The notes beneath the pieces were generated by a model. The model had not been told where the DNA came from and did no database searches. It saw only the letters and a list, made by a program, of their open reading frames with translations. The translations under genes were made by a program, and so were the position numbers. A DNA stretch of 64,000 nt from Acidisoma sp. L85 (GTDB taxonomy: Bacteria > Pseudomonadota > Alphaproteobacteria > Acetobacterales > Acetobacteraceae): contig NZ_LMUQ01000049.1 in NCBI RefSeq assembly GCF_009765865.1, positions 170,400 to 234,399 on the forward strand, in the 5' to 3' direction. Positions 7,554 to 18,300 of this stretch are shown piece by piece (position 1 is the first letter of the stretch; each line of letters begins with the position of its first letter).

Positions 7554-10500
7554 CTGTCGGTTGTCGCTGCTCTCCATCATGCCACTAGGTACCGGTACGA
7601 CCAGCCCGTGGAACTGGGGCCGCAAACAGTGCGTCTCCGGCCCGCGCCACACTGCCGCACGCGGATCCTCAGTTATTCGCTGACGATCACCCCCGCGAAC
7701 CATTTTATCAACTGGCAGCAGGATCCCCACGGCAACTGGCTGGCGCGGCTAGTCTTTCCCGAGCGTACGCGGGAGTTCAGCGTCACGGTCGATCTCACCG
7801 CCGAGATGGTGGTGATCAACCCCTTCGATTTCTTCATCGAGCCGTATGCCGAGATGTTGCCGTTCAGCTATCCCGACGATCTTCGCCGGGACCTGGCCGC
7901 CTATATGGATGTCGACGAGGACGGCCCGCTGCTCGATGCCGCTGTCGGCGATCTGCCCGTTGAAGGGCAGAAAACGGTCGATTTTCTTGTCGCGCTCAAT
8001 GAGCGCCTTTCGCGGCGCGTCAGCTACGTCGTCCGTATGGAGCCGGGGGTTCAGACCCCTGACGAGACCCTGTCTCAGGGCTCAGGCTCGTGCCGGGATA
8101 GCGCCTGGCTGCTGGTCCAGATGCTGCGCCGCCTTGGCTTCGCCGCGCGCTTTGTCTCGGGTTATCTGATCCAGCTCAAGGCCGATATCGACCCGATCGA
8201 AGGCCCCCTCGGGACCCAGACGGACTTCACCGACCTGCATGCCTGGGCCGAAGTCTATGTGCCCGGCGCGGGATGGATCGGCTTTGACGCGACCTCCGGC
8301 CTGCTCTGCGGTGAAGGACACCTGCCTCTGGCGGCCTCGCCGCACTACCGGTCCGCTGGCGCCATAAGCGGCGTGGCGAGCGTGGCTAAGACCGATTTCG
8401 AATTTGAGATGACCGTCTCGCGGCTGGTTGAACCGATCCGCATTACACGGCCCTTCGAGGTCGCGGACTGGAATGCGCTCGATCAGCTTGGGGACCGGGT
8501 AGAGGCCGACCTCCTGGCCCATGACGTCCGCCTCACCATGGGCAGCGAGCCGACCTTCGTCTCGATCGACGACCGCGAGGCGGCCGAATGGAACACGGAT
8601 GCCTCGGGGCCGACCAAACCCGTCATCGGCGAAAGGCTGATCCGGCGGCTTGAGGATCGGTTCGGCAAAGGCGGCATGCTGCATTACGGCCAGGGCAAAT
8701 GGTACCCGGGCGAGCCCCTTCCGCGCTGGGCGCTGGGGCTTTTCTGGCGCCGCGACGGCCAGCCGGTCTGGCGAGGGACCACGCCTGAGGCAGATGATGC
8801 GCCAGCCGCGACAGTCGCCGACGCATTGGCGCTCATCCAGCGGCTCGCGAACCGCCTCGGCGTTGATGCGAGGTTAGCGCTTCCGGCGCGGGAGGATCCG
8901 CTCAACGCGATCAAGGCTGAGAGCGATCTGCCGCCGAATGTCGAGCTGAGCGACCCGAACATCGATGATGCAACATCTCGCGCAAGCCTCCGTCGTGTGA
9001 TGGAGGGCGGCTTGTCGAAGCCGGTAGGCTACGTCCTGCCGCTTCGCCGCGCCTTCACCGAGGCTGAGGGTCAGGGCTGGCTGAGTGAGGCGTGGCAATT
9101 CAGGCGCGGGCAGCTCTACCTCGTCTCGGGCGACTCTCCGGTCGGATTACGTCTACCCCTCGACGGCCTTCCAGTGCTGAAGCCTGAAGACTATCCGCAT
9201 GTCGTGCCCTTGGACCCCTACGAGAATCGCGGCCCGTTGCCGAGCCTGGATGCAATCTATGAGGCGCCGTCACCCGCGTCGTCCGCCTCGAAGGAACACC
9301 AGGCCAAGCCGCCGCCGGTGCGGACAGCGATCTCGATCGAGCCTCGGAACGGGCTGCTGCATATCTTCATGCCGCCGATCTCACGGCTTGAGGACTATCT
9401 CGAACTCGTGGCGCATCTCGAAGTCGCCGCCGAGGGCAGGCCGGTCCGGATTGAGGGCTATACGCCGCCGGGCGATCCAAGGCTGATCGTCCTGAAGGTT
9501 ACGCCTGATCCGGGCGTTATCGAGGTGAATATCCAGCCGGCCAGTGACTGGCGGGAAGCGGTCAATATCGTGACCGGCGTTTATGAGGATGCGAGGAGCT
9601 GCCGGCTCGGCGCCGACAAGTTCATGGTGGACGGTCGTCATGTCGGCACCGGCGGCGGCGCCCATGTCGTTGTCGGTGGCTCGTCCCCAGACAACTCGCC
9701 GTTTCTCCGGCGGCCCGATGTGCTGAAAAGCATGCTGCTGTATTGGCAGCGCCATCCTTCGCTGTCGTACCTCTTCTCGGGGCTCTTCGTCGGGCCGACC
9801 AGTCAGTCGCCGCGCGTGGACGAAGCGCGGCACGATGCGCTCTATGAGCTGGATATAGCGCTGGCCGCGATCCCGGCGCCGAGTGAGGCAGAGCCACCGA
9901 CTCCTTGGTTGGTCGACCGCCTGCTGCGCAATCTGCTGATCGATGTCGGTGGCAATACCCACCGCACGGAAATCTGCATCGACAAGCTTTACTCGCCCGA
10001 CGGCCCGGCCGGGCGGCTCGGCCTGCTCGAATTCCGTGGCTTCGAGATGCCGCCTGACGCGCGCATGAATCTGGCTCAGCAGCTTCTCATCCGCGCGCTG
10101 ATCGCGTGGTTCTGGCGGGAGCCGCAAACAGGCCGGTTGGCGCGTTGGGGCACGGCTTTGCACGACCGCTTCATGCTGCCGCATTTCGTCTGGAACGATT
10201 TTCTGGGCGTGATGGCTGATCTCAAAGCCGCCGGCTACGATTTCGATCCGCATTGGTATGAAGCTCAACGCGCGTTTCGATTCCCCGTGCACGGTGCTGT
10301 CCAATATGGAGGCGTTACATTGGAACTCCGGCATGCGCTGGAGCCTTGGCATGTCATGGGGGAGGAAAGCTCCGGATCGGGCACCGTGCGTTTCGTCGAC
10401 TCTTCGGTCGAGCGGCTGCAGGTGATGGCGAAGGGATTCAATGCGGAGCGGCATTTGATCACCTGCAACGGCAGAGCGCTGCCCATGACATCGACCGGCG

Positions 10501-10829
10501 TTTCCATGGAGGTCGTGGCCGGCGTTCGCTACAAGGCTTGGAAACTGCCGAGCGGGCTTCATCCGACTTTAAAGGTCAATGCGCCTTTGACCTTCGATAT
10601 CGTGGATCTTGGGAATAGCCGTTCCTTGGGTGGCTGCGTCTATCACGTGGTCCATCCAGGAGGCCGCAGCTACGACACCTTCCCCGTCAATGCCTATGAA
10701 GCGCAGTCGCGTCGCAAGGCGCGGTTCGAGGAGCATGGGCATACGCCCGGCATCATTACGCCTCCGTACGAAGAGATCACGGGGGAATTCCCGATGACAC
10801 TTGATCTGAGGACCCATGTTGGCGGCTGA
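7554..10829 (+). CDS. transglutaminase-like DUF2126 protein (peptide-ligase operon, large subunit)
   Basis: A protein of about 1091 residues with an N-terminal bacterial transglutaminase N domain ([18 protein letters not shown]), a papain-like transglutaminase core, and a long DUF2126 region. The catalytic triad is intact: Cys in [10 protein letters not shown], His in DLHAWAEVY and Asp in GFDATSG (residues about 180, 229, 245). Such proteins sit next to circularly permuted ATP-grasp ligases and probably make or hydrolyse isopeptide or peptide bonds. Family homology begins at the LSVVAALHH segment, whose first codon is CTG, with GAGGA exactly 7 bases upstream. A TTG at 7464 is the nearest ordinary start in frame but has no homology behind it. 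The gene overlaps the next by 14 bases. Confidence 0.88.
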   Translation: MSVVAALHHATRYRYDQPVELGPQTVRLRPAPHCRTRILSYSLTITPANHFINWQQDPHGNWLARLVFPERTREFSVTVDLTAEMVVINPFDFFIEPYAEMLPFSYPDDLRRDLAAYMDVDEDGPLLDAAVGDLPVEGQKTVDFLVALNERLSRRVSYVVRMEPGVQTPDETLSQGSGSCRDSAWLLVQMLRRLGFAARFVSGYLIQLKADIDPIEGPLGTQTDFTDLHAWAEVYVPGAGWIGFDATSGLLCGEGHLPLAASPHYRSAGAISGVASVAKTDFEFEMTVSRLVEPIRITRPFEVADWNALDQLGDRVEADLLAHDVRLTMGSEPTFVSIDDREAAEWNTDASGPTKPVIGERLIRRLEDRFGKGGMLHYGQGKWYPGEPLPRWALGLFWRRDGQPVWRGTTPEADDAPAATVADALALIQRLANRLGVDARLALPAREDPLNAIKAESDLPPNVELSDPNIDDATSRASLRRVMEGGLSKPVGYVLPLRRAFTEAEGQGWLSEAWQFRRGQLYLVSGDSPVGLRLPLDGLPVLKPEDYPHVVPLDPYENRGPLPSLDAIYEAPSPASSASKEHQAKPPPVRTAISIEPRNGLLHIFMPPISRLEDYLELVAHLEVAAEGRPVRIEGYTPPGDPRLIVLKVTPDPGVIEVNIQPASDWREAVNIVTGVYEDARSCRLGADKFMVDGRHVGTGGGAHVVVGGSSPDNSPFLRRPDVLKSMLLYWQRHPSLSYLFSGLFVGPTSQSPRVDEARHDALYELDIALAAIPAPSEAEPPTPWLVDRLLRNLLIDVGGNTHRTEICIDKLYSPDGPAGRLGLLEFRGFEMPPDARMNLAQQLLIRALIAWFWREPQTGRLARWGTALHDRFMLPHFVWNDFLGVMADLKAAGYDFDPHWYEAQRAFRFPVHGAVQYGGVTLELRHALEPWHVMGEESSGSGTVRFVDSSVERLQVMAKGFNAERHLITCNGRALPMTSTGVSMEVVAGVRYKAWKLPSGLHPTLKVNAPLTFDIVDLGNSRSLGGCVYHVVHPGGRSYDTFPVNAYEAQSRRKARFEEHGHTPGIITPPYEEITGEFPMTLDLRTHVGG

Positions 10830-13350
10830 AATCCCGGGTGCCACAAAACGGCGAGGAGACCTCGACGCGGCGGCTGCGATTCGGCTGTCCGAGTGGCTGC
10901 GTGGCTATCGGCCCATACAGGGAATACCCGACGAACTCTTCGATCCCACCGGGCGGCCGCGCGAATACTGGCTGAACTTCCTCGGCGATCTCGCAGAATA
11001 CACGCCGGACGAGCTCAAGAGTCGCTTTAGCCTGGCGACGCGGCATATCCGCGACACCGGCGTCTCGCATCGCGTTTATGGCGAGGAGAATGAGCGTAGC
11101 TGGCCGCTCAGCCCGGTTCCTCTGATCATCGGCCATCGCGAATGGGCGCAGATTGCGGCGGGGGTGGAGCAGCGGGCGCGGCTCATGGAAGAGCTGCTGC
11201 GAGACATTTACGGCGACGGCAGGCTCGTAGCGGATGGTGCTATTCCAGCCGCCGCGCTGACCGGCAGCCCGGATTTCATTCGTGCCATGCGCGGTGTCGC
11301 GCCACCCGGCGGCCGTTATCTTCAGCTTTATGCCGCTGATCTCGGTCGAGGCCCGGACGGACGGTGGTGGGTGCTCGGAGATCGGACGCAGGCGCCGTCC
11401 GGTGCGGGGTACGAGTTGGAGAACCGCTTGGTTCTCTCTCGCGCTTATCCCAACCTCTACAACGCGATGAATGTCGAGCGTCTCGCCCCATTCTTCGCCG
11501 CATTGCGCAAAGGCTTGGCGCAGGCTGCGGAACGCAAAGATCCGCGTATTTGTCTCCTGACGCCAGGGCCCTATAGCGAGACCTATTTCGAGCAAGCGCA
11601 TCTCGCGCGCTACCTGGGTTTTCTGCTCGTCGAAGGCGACGACTTGGTTGTTCGCGATGGCCGCGCTTATGTTCGGACCATCGCGGGCCTCAAGCGAGTG
11701 GACGTTATTCTGCGGCGTGTGGATGCCGATTTCGTTGATCCGCTGGAACTGAACAGCGCGTCTCGTCTTGGCGTGCCGGGGCTGCTTGAGGCGATCCGCG
11801 TGGGCGGTGTGGCCGTGCTGAATATGCCGGGCTCTGGCGTTCTGGAATCCAAAGCTCTGCTGGGGTTCCTCCCGAAGCTTTGCCGCCGGCTGCTGGGCGA
11901 AGAACTCAAGATGCCGAATGTGGCGACCTGGTGGTGTGGACAGCCCTCTGAGCGGGCAAGGGTAGAAAGAGACCCGGACTTGGCGATAGGTCCCGCCTTC
12001 AACGTGCAACAGCCTGACGAGTTTCTGACAAAGCCAAGGCTGGTCGGGGATCTATCGGCGGAGGAGAGAAAGGAACTCTTCTCTCGTCTCGACGACCGCC
12101 CCTGCGATTTTGTCGGCCAGGAAGTCGTGCGACTGTCGACGACGCCGGTTCTTCGAGACGGCAGACTAGAGCCCGCGCCCTTCGTGCTGCGGGTCTTCGT
12201 GGCGGCAACGCCGGACGGATATTGCGTCATGCCCGGAGGGTTTTGTCGCACTTCGGATTTTCCGGATGTGCGCGCTATTTCGATGGGCGCCGGCGCGCGT
12301 ACTGCTGATGTCTGGGTCATCACTGAAAAGCCGGTCGAGCGCGTGACGCTGCTCGCCAACAAGGACGACGTGAAGGTCAGACGGATCATGGGCCAGTTGC
12401 CCAGCCGCGCCGCTGACAATCTGTTTTGGCTAGGGCGCTACCTGGAACGCGCGGAGGCGACCCTGCGCCTTGTGCGCAGCCTCTGCACGAGCTTGATGGA
12501 TTCGGAGGCGGCAATCCACGGCGCCGGCGAGACTTTGGTTCGGCTCGAGGAGTTGCTGATCGCCTGGGGCGCTTTGGATGAAGATGCGGCTGGCCGCAGG
12601 GCATTGGACGCGGCCCGCGATGCCTTGCACGACCTGAAGGCGTTCGGCTCGGTCATCTATCTGGTGCGCGCCGCCCGTCGCACGGCAGCGAGCATGCGGG
12701 AACGACTTTCACCCGACTTCTGGACGTTGCTGCTCAACCTGGAAAGCGGTCTGGTCGATCCCGCGCGTCACCTGCTGTCAGAAGCGGACGCGCTGCAACA
12801 GGTCGAAAGCGCGCTACAGAGCCTCGCTGCTCTCTCCGGTCTGGCACAGGAGAACATGAATCGCAGTGCGGGTTGGCGGTTCCTCGATATGGGACGCAGA
12901 CTCGAGCGCGGCATCAACACTTGCCGGTTCACGCGAGCGCTGTCGCATGAGGCGGCGACAACGGATGACCTCGACCTGCTTCTTGATCTGGCTGACAGCC
13001 AGATCACCTATCGGGCGCGCTACCTCGTGGGTTTATCGCTGACGCCGGTGCTTGATATGGTGATGCTCGACCCCTTCAATACGCGTTCGCTGGCTTTCCA
13101 GATCGTGACGTTGGCGGAGCATCTCTCGTCTCTGCCATCTCTGCTTGAGGATGGAATGATGGAAGAGCCCGCCAATATTCTGCTCACCTTGTCCAGCGAA
13201 GTGAAAACTCAGAGCGCGGCGGATCTCAATGCCGCGAAAATGCGAAAGCTTGAACTTGCATTGATGCGTCTTTCGGACGCGGTTGCAGCGCGGTATTTTC
13301 TGCAGGGTGCCAACGCCGTTCCGACGATCAAGCTCGCTGGCCTGGCGTGA
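10816..13350 (+). CDS. circularly permuted ATP-grasp type 2 protein fused to an alpha-E (DUF403) domain
   Basis: An 844-residue fusion. Residues from about 60 to 510 match the circularly permuted ATP-grasp domain (DUF404/DUF407): [52 protein letters not shown] and [15 protein letters not shown]. From about residue 525 the all-helical alpha-E domain begins ([20 protein letters not shown]). Such enzymes are predicted to form amide bonds using ATP; the alpha-E domain is thought to support or bind product. In many genomes the two domains are separate genes, so the fusion is a lineage variant. GAGGA lies just before the ATG. The gene is translationally coupled on both sides. Confidence 0.92.
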   Translation: MLAAEIPGATKRRGDLDAAAAIRLSEWLRGYRPIQGIPDELFDPTGRPREYWLNFLGDLAEYTPDELKSRFSLATRHIRDTGVSHRVYGEENERSWPLSPVPLIIGHREWAQIAAGVEQRARLMEELLRDIYGDGRLVADGAIPAAALTGSPDFIRAMRGVAPPGGRYLQLYAADLGRGPDGRWWVLGDRTQAPSGAGYELENRLVLSRAYPNLYNAMNVERLAPFFAALRKGLAQAAERKDPRICLLTPGPYSETYFEQAHLARYLGFLLVEGDDLVVRDGRAYVRTIAGLKRVDVILRRVDADFVDPLELNSASRLGVPGLLEAIRVGGVAVLNMPGSGVLESKALLGFLPKLCRRLLGEELKMPNVATWWCGQPSERARVERDPDLAIGPAFNVQQPDEFLTKPRLVGDLSAEERKELFSRLDDRPCDFVGQEVVRLSTTPVLRDGRLEPAPFVLRVFVAATPDGYCVMPGGFCRTSDFPDVRAISMGAGARTADVWVITEKPVERVTLLANKDDVKVRRIMGQLPSRAADNLFWLGRYLERAEATLRLVRSLCTSLMDSEAAIHGAGETLVRLEELLIAWGALDEDAAGRRALDAARDALHDLKAFGSVIYLVRAARRTAASMRERLSPDFWTLLLNLESGLVDPARHLLSEADALQQVESALQSLAALSGLAQENMNRSAGWRFLDMGRRLERGINTCRFTRALSHEAATTDDLDLLLDLADSQITYRARYLVGLSLTPVLDMVMLDPFNTRSLAFQIVTLAEHLSSLPSLLEDGMMEEPANILLTLSSEVKTQSAADLNAAKMRKLELALMRLSDAVAARYFLQGANAVPTIKLAGLA

Positions 13351-14252
13351 TTTACAAACTTCGACACAGGACGACATATAGCTATGCCACTTCGGTAAAG
13401 TACGCGCGTTGCGTTCTGCGGTTGACGCCGCGATCCTCCTCCACCCAGACCGTTTTGCAAACCTCAATCACTGTTTCTCCCACTCCGTCCGATCGGTTTG
13501 AGCGTATCGGACCATTTGGCGAGCGGACGGTGTCGATTGTGGTCGACGAACCTCATCGCTCATTGATCATCGAAGCGAAGTCTCGTGTGGATGTTCACGC
13601 GCCTGCCGAGACGCCGGGTTTCAGCGAGTCTTGGGACGCGGTGAGGACGCGCAGCCTCGCGACGGTTTCCCTCGAGCCCGATGGTCCATCCGGGTATCTC
13701 TATCCCACGGCGCGAACACCGTTGGTTCCGGCCATTACAGACTATTCGCGGGCAAGTTTTCGACAAGGTAGAGCGATTGTCGAGGCAACCACGGATTTGA
13801 TGAGCCGCATACATTCCGACTTCGTCTATGATTCTGAGGCCACGGATGTTTCCACGCCGGCGGCGGAGGCCTTTCGCGTTCGGCGTGGGGTTTGCCAGGA
13901 TTTTGCCCATATCATGATCTCGGGCCTTCGAGGGCTTGGTCTGCCGGCCGCGTACGTCAGTGGCTATTTGCGCACTTTGCCTCCGCCGGGCGGCGTGCGG
14001 CTCGAGGGAGCGGACGCGACCCATGCCTGGGTGTCGGTATGGTGTGGCGAAGAGAATGGCTGGATTGCATTCGATCCTACCAACGCCATTGTCGTCAAGA
14101 ACGATCACATCGTTCTGGCGATCGGACGGGACTACTCGGACGTAGCGCCCATCGACGGCATTATCTTGGCGCCGGGTAAGCAGACTTTGAAAGTTGGAGT
14201 CGATGTGATCCCTGAGAGCGAATTCGAGGGAGCATCTATGGTGGTTTCTTAG
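13347..14252 (+). CDS. transglutaminase-like cysteine peptidase family protein
   Basis: A 301-residue protein with a Bact_transglu_N domain (YKLRHRTTYSYATSV) and transglutaminase core. The catalytic residues are Cys183 (RRGVCQDFAH), His226 (DATHAWVS) and Asp243 (AFDPTN). It starts at a GTG that overlaps the stop of the ATP-grasp gene (GTGA), so the three genes form one tight operon. Likely cytoplasmic, as no signal peptide is seen. In the predicted pathway it would cleave or transfer the peptide made by the ATP-grasp enzyme. The Anbu proteasome-like gene that often follows in this cluster is absent; the next gene is a convergent diguanylate cyclase. Confidence 0.92.
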   Translation: MIYKLRHRTTYSYATSVKYARCVLRLTPRSSSTQTVLQTSITVSPTPSDRFERIGPFGERTVSIVVDEPHRSLIIEAKSRVDVHAPAETPGFSESWDAVRTRSLATVSLEPDGPSGYLYPTARTPLVPAITDYSRASFRQGRAIVEATTDLMSRIHSDFVYDSEATDVSTPAAEAFRVRRGVCQDFAHIMISGLRGLGLPAAYVSGYLRTLPPPGGVRLEGADATHAWVSVWCGEENGWIAFDPTNAIVVKNDHIVLAIGRDYSDVAPIDGIILAPGKQTLKVGVDVIPESEFEGASMVVS

Positions 14253-14278
14253 CCACAGCAGCGGTTAGACCAGCGGTC

Positions 14279-16093
14279 CTACAGTGGTTTCCGTCGAACC
14301 CGCATTCCGGAACGCGGGTTGCCGCGCAGCCCGGAGGCGGATGTGTGACACATTCTCGCATATGGGAACATCACCCGGTCGCAGATAGCCTGAGAGTCCG
14401 CTAGTGCGCGCATATAGCGCTGCCTGTCGCTGGAGACGACGCGATTACGCCCCGCGCGTTTACCATCATACAACCTCTTGTCTGAAATCGAGAGGCATTC
14501 GGCGGCATCTTTGCCTTCCTGCGAAAAGGTGAGGCCCAGGCTGATTGTGACTGAAAGGCCGGGAGCTAGCCCCTCCCAGTCATAGGTTTGGACCGCGCTC
14601 CGAATTTTCTCGCAAATCTCTCGTCCATACACGGCGGAGCGCTTTAGAAGCACGATCGCGAATTCCTCGCCGCCCATCCGCGCAACAAGATTTCCTTCTT
14701 CCTCCGGGTCCATGACGATGCCACGCATGAGCCAGGCGATTGTCTGCAGCACAAGATCTCCGGTGACATGAGAATAGCGGTCGTTGACCAGTTTGAAGTG
14801 ATCAACGTCAGCAATCGCTATTGCATAGCGGGGCCGGCTCTCAGAAAGTTCCGCGAGCACCGCATCCAGACGGCGCCGATTTCCCACACCCGTCAAGGCA
14901 TCCTCCAGCGTTTCACGTGCAAAACGCTCAGTCTCCTCGACAAGCTTCATGTTTTGCGCTTCGAGCCGGCTGGAGCGTCCTTCTTCCTCCGCGACGAGAG
15001 ATCGCATTTCCTCGATCTTGTCATGCAAGATCGAATATTGCATGTGACGGCTCGCATCTTCGTTGGTGTGCCGGCAAAAGAGCTCGTGAAAGCGGGCGTG
15101 TGCGGAATAGGCGGCCTGGAAGTCGCCCTCTTCTTCCAGCACCTGCGACAGACGGTGGCAGGAGAAGACCGCGAGTTCCAGAGAGGGATAGGCGATGCAG
15201 CGCTCTATGCTTTCTTGAAGCGCCGCAATGGCGTGTGCTCGGTCGCCCTGTTCAAGAAGCAGCAAGGCATGAACATGACCGCGTTGCACAAGACTACGCT
15301 TCGATGGCTCTCCCGCTGCGGCGTCGGTGTCCCGCATTGCTTCCTCGGCGGCTAACCGGTCGCCGGCGAGCAGCAGAAATTCGACAAGGTTGTAACCCGG
15401 GAGACGTTGCATCTCTCCATCCGCATGGTCACGCGCCAAAACCGCCGCAATTCGGCTGTGCTCGATCGCCGTCTGCAAATAGCTGTACCGCTCTTCGGGA
15501 GAAACCACTGCGAAACGGTAAAGATAGTCGGCGTGCAGCGAGCCGAAATTGGAGATACACTGCGCGATTGCCTCAACATCGCCGGAAAGCCGGGCCTGCA
15601 CCACCGCCTGTTCAGCCAATTCCACTGCGGCGTCATAAAGGCCGAGGCGGGAGCATATGATGGCCGGCACGATCAATGCGGTGGACAGAGCAAGTGGGTC
15701 GCCGGTTGCGCGCGCCAGTCGCAGCGCCGCCAATGCCTGATCGGCGGCGGCGGCGGTCTCAATTTCCTCGGCCAGGAGATGCGCGTAGTAGGACCGGCCG
15801 AGAGACTCCTTCGCGAGGTCGCCAAGTCTTGCCGCGTCCTCGATCGCGCCCGTCGCCGCGTCGCGGGCGGCATCGTGGCGGCCATCCTGGAACTCGATCC
15901 GAATGAGGCGGAGTTTTGCGTTCAGCCGGAGGGTGGCGTCGGATTCGCCGTACGTGCCAATTACTTGCAAGGCTAGCGCCCTTGCCTGCGGCACTAAGCC
16001 CAGACGGGACGCGCGAATGCAATCCTGGAACAGAATGGACCCGGCCGTCATCGCGCTTTCGACCGCCACCTCGGAAGGGTGCGAACCCGTCAT
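14279..16093 (-). CDS. diguanylate cyclase with N-terminal TPR-like repeats
   Basis: A 604-residue protein with no membrane segments. Residues 20-345 are alpha-helical repeats with TPR-like spacing (LGLYDAAVELAEQAV, EEGDFQAAYSAHARF). A coiled-coil linker at about 355-395 (HDKIEEMRSLVAEE onward) leads to a GGDEF domain starting at DALTGVGNRRRLD. The active-site motif is GGEEF at 474-478, so it should make cyclic di-GMP. The residues just before it show no RxxD inhibitory site, so product feedback is probably lacking. It lies 66 bases downstream of a LuxR-type regulator on the same strand and may be controlled with it. The TPR region probably senses a protein or peptide partner. Confidence 0.9.
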   Translation of the reverse strand: MTGSHPSEVAVESAMTAGSILFQDCIRASRLGLVPQARALALQVIGTYGESDATLRLNAKLRLIRIEFQDGRHDAARDAATGAIEDAARLGDLAKESLGRSYYAHLLAEEIETAAAADQALAALRLARATGDPLALSTALIVPAIICSRLGLYDAAVELAEQAVVQARLSGDVEAIAQCISNFGSLHADYLYRFAVVSPEERYSYLQTAIEHSRIAAVLARDHADGEMQRLPGYNLVEFLLLAGDRLAAEEAMRDTDAAAGEPSKRSLVQRGHVHALLLLEQGDRAHAIAALQESIERCIAYPSLELAVFSCHRLSQVLEEEGDFQAAYSAHARFHELFCRHTNEDASRHMQYSILHDKIEEMRSLVAEEEGRSSRLEAQNMKLVEETERFARETLEDALTGVGNRRRLDAVLAELSESRPRYAIAIADVDHFKLVNDRYSHVTGDLVLQTIAWLMRGIVMDPEEEGNLVARMGGEEFAIVLLKRSAVYGREICEKIRSAVQTYDWEGLAPGLSVTISLGLTFSQEGKDAAECLSISDKRLYDGKRAGRNRVVSSDRQRYMRALADSQAICDRVMFPYARMCHTSASGLRGNPRSGMRVRRKPL

Positions 16094-16159
16094 TGCATTG
16101 GCACCAATAGCTGTCCCGTTACCTGGGAACTAGAATCTCTTGCGGCGACGCAAGCCGCG

Positions 16160-17263
16160 CTACCTCCGCAAACGAGGCGACGCGTTCAAAACCATTCGGA
16201 TCAAATCGCTTTGTCGATGATTGGACGTCTTGTCCAGCGCACGGCGCAGATGACACCGGGCGGTGTTATAGCTGATACCTAGTGTGCTGGATGCCGTGCG
16301 AAGTGTTTGGCCACGCGCGAGGAGCACAGAAACCTCGAGCTCTTTGGGCGAAAGCCCGTAGATTTTTCCGATCGACCAACCGTCCACCTGGTCATCGAGC
16401 TCGTGTTCCTGGACGACGATCATGACGCGGCCCGCGAGTAATCCGTTCCCCGGCACCGGCTCCGTCTGCATCTCCAGTCGCAGGATTCTCACCTGCAACG
16501 GCGGACAACCCGACGGACGCGGCAGATGCAATGAGGTTTCAGCTCCGCCTTCGGCGGTCAAAACGCGCTGGATCGATTGTTGCAGCATGGAGTTTGCCGC
16601 GGGACTGGACGCTGTGATGATGTCTCCAGCCAAGCCCAATCCGTCCCGTACCTGTAGCAACCGGGTGGCGCCGATATTCGCGAATCTTAGGCGGCCGTCT
16701 TGAGCGACGATCAAAACGTTCGAGGCGAGGTGATCGAAGGCCAGACGTAGACTGGTCGCGTCGCTTTTCGCGGCAGCCGCCTCGTGTTCGAGCGCGATTG
16801 CCCGGCCAATATAGGGAAGGAGCGTCCGCAGCACCCGAACGTCGCTCGGAGCAAAATCCTCTCGATGGAAAGGGCGGCCTACGATCAAATGGTAGCGCTG
16901 GGTATCGCTGACGAACGGCGTCGAAATAAGGCAGTGGAAACGCCCTTCGGGGCGTACAACGTAGTCGAAGAAAGGCGACCGCGCGAAATCGTGGTCTCGC
17001 TGCAATGCGGCTCGGTCGACTACCGTTCCCGTATCGAGGTCGCGAAGCCAAATAGGAAGCAGGCGCTCAGCCGAGGCATTTTTCAGCCTCTGTGCGTAAG
17101 CGGGATCGACCCCTTGTACGACAGTGTCATCAACGCGACCATCGATCTGCTGTTCCGAAAAAAGCAGCGAATAGGAAGCGCCCACCGCGTCACAGACCGG
17201 CTGGAATGGGATGTCGGACCCGTCGATCAGGGCATCACTCAACCGCCCGACAGCGAGAGACAA
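16160..17263 (-). CDS. LuxR-type transcriptional regulator with PAS-like sensor region
   Basis: A 367-residue cytoplasmic regulator. The C-terminal 60 residues form a LuxR/GerE helix-turn-helix (YGLSPKELEVSVLLARG, then TASSTLGISYNTARCHLRRA). Residues around 165-215 look PAS-like (AFDHLASNVLIVAQDGRLR). The first 150 residues resemble the uncharacterised sensor region of many proteobacterial LuxR solos, without the acyl-homoserine-lactone motif set. No receiver domain is seen, so it is not a classical response regulator. It precedes the TPR-GGDEF gene and is divergent from the DUF2786 pair. Confidence 0.85.
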   Translation of the reverse strand: MSLAVGRLSDALIDGSDIPFQPVCDAVGASYSLLFSEQQIDGRVDDTVVQGVDPAYAQRLKNASAERLLPIWLRDLDTGTVVDRAALQRDHDFARSPFFDYVVRPEGRFHCLISTPFVSDTQRYHLIVGRPFHREDFAPSDVRVLRTLLPYIGRAIALEHEAAAAKSDATSLRLAFDHLASNVLIVAQDGRLRFANIGATRLLQVRDGLGLAGDIITASSPAANSMLQQSIQRVLTAEGGAETSLHLPRPSGCPPLQVRILRLEMQTEPVPGNGLLAGRVMIVVQEHELDDQVDGWSIGKIYGLSPKELEVSVLLARGQTLRTASSTLGISYNTARCHLRRALDKTSNHRQSDLIRMVLNASPRLRR

Positions 17264-17577
17264 TGATGGCAGGCCGACCAGGGCACCATTCCCTTGTTCA
17301 GATATGATCGACTATCCTAGCTTAGGACGAGGTTCTGCCGTTAATCCATTTGGACTAGTGTTCAAAAAAACTTGTTCGTAGGCTTTAATCGATACATCTT
17401 TAGCGTGCATAATGACGCCGATGTATTGGAATACAACAATAAGCCGTTGATTGTGTTGCTCTACCTTAGCACTGCTTTGCGATGGCTTGCTCGCAGAGCT
17501 GCATATTTTGCGGCAGCCTCGGTTAAACTCGAACGGCGAGGCCATCGGCCGAGTCGGTCATTTCACGAGGAAGCCCA
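17264..17577. other. AT-richer divergent intergenic region
   Basis: The stretch between the LuxR regulator and the DUF2786 gene is noticeably more AT-rich than its neighbours and carries short inverted repeats such as TCCTA-GCT-TAGGA near 17313. It probably holds the two divergent promoters. Short open frames here lack ribosome-binding sites and protein character. GAGGAA close to its right end is the likely ribosome-binding site for the TTG start at 17578. Confidence 0.45.
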
Positions 17578-18300
17578 TTGAGTCAGAATGACGAACTTGC
17601 CCGGGTCAAAGCCCGGATCAAGGCGCTCACCGAGCGGACCATCGACCGAGGCTGCACCGAGGCGGAAGCGATGACTGCCGCCGAAATGGTTGGCCGCCTG
17701 CTCGAACGCTATGCTCTGACGATGCAGGAGGTGGACGTCCGGCAGGAGCCCTGCATCCAGTTAGAGGTACCGTTCGGCGGCCAAAGGCGGCGGCCAATCG
17801 ATGCCTGTGTACCGGCCATCGCCCGCTTCTGTGACTGCAAGGTCTGGATCACTCGAGTGGAGCGGCAGGCCCGCTACGTCTTCTTTGGCTTCGATACGGA
17901 TACCAGCCTGGCAGCCTATCTCTTCGCGGTGATCGATCGCGCCATCAGGAGTGAACTCTCGGATTTTCGGGCCACCGCGACGAGCTTTGCCGGCACCGCG
18001 CTTCGCCGAGCCACGGCGAGTTTCCAGCACGGCATGGCGGCGCGGATCGCCGAAAGGCTCGAGGCGTTGCATGCCGAGCGCGAGGCGTCGGTTTCCGCAC
18101 AGAGTTCGACCGGCACGGCGCTCATCCTCGTTCGCCACCAGACAGTGGAGACCGCCTTCCGTGCCCGCAAAATCCGGTTGCAGGCGCTTCCCGGCTTGGT
18201 TCAGCGGCGGAACTCCGCTTTTCGGGCCGGGCGGCTAGCGGGTGAGCGGGTCAACTTAAGACGGCCGATCGAGGGTCGTGGTCGGATCTTGGTTCAGTAG
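17578..18300 (+). CDS. DUF2786 domain protein
   Basis: A 240-residue cytoplasmic protein. The first 45 residues match DUF2786 (LARVKARIKALTERT, GCTEAEAMTAAEMVGRLL, ERYALTMQEV). The remainder matches the companion domain often found behind it in proteobacteria, including WITRVERQARYVFFGFDTD and GMAARIAERL. The start is a TTG preceded by GAGGAA with 5 bases spacing; no ATG fits the family N-terminus better. Function is unknown; members are common in phages and mobile elements as well as chromosomes. Its stop codon overlaps the start of the downstream metallopeptidase-like gene by one base (TAGTG). Confidence 0.85.
   Translation: MSQNDELARVKARIKALTERTIDRGCTEAEAMTAAEMVGRLLERYALTMQEVDVRQEPCIQLEVPFGGQRRRPIDACVPAIARFCDCKVWITRVERQARYVFFGFDTDTSLAAYLFAVIDRAIRSELSDFRATATSFAGTALRRATASFQHGMAARIAERLEALHAEREASVSAQSSTGTALILVRHQTVETAFRARKIRLQALPGLVQRRNSAFRAGRLAGERVNLRRPIEGRGRILVQ

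Noticed and set aside
9381-10562. 393-residue minus-strand frame opposite the DUF2126 gene
   Set aside because: Antisense shadow caused by high GC; high in Arg/His/Gln, no family match.
17312-17581. Short open frames on both strands in the AT-rich divergent region
   Set aside because: No ribosome-binding sites and no hydrophobic or domain pattern; treated as promoter region.
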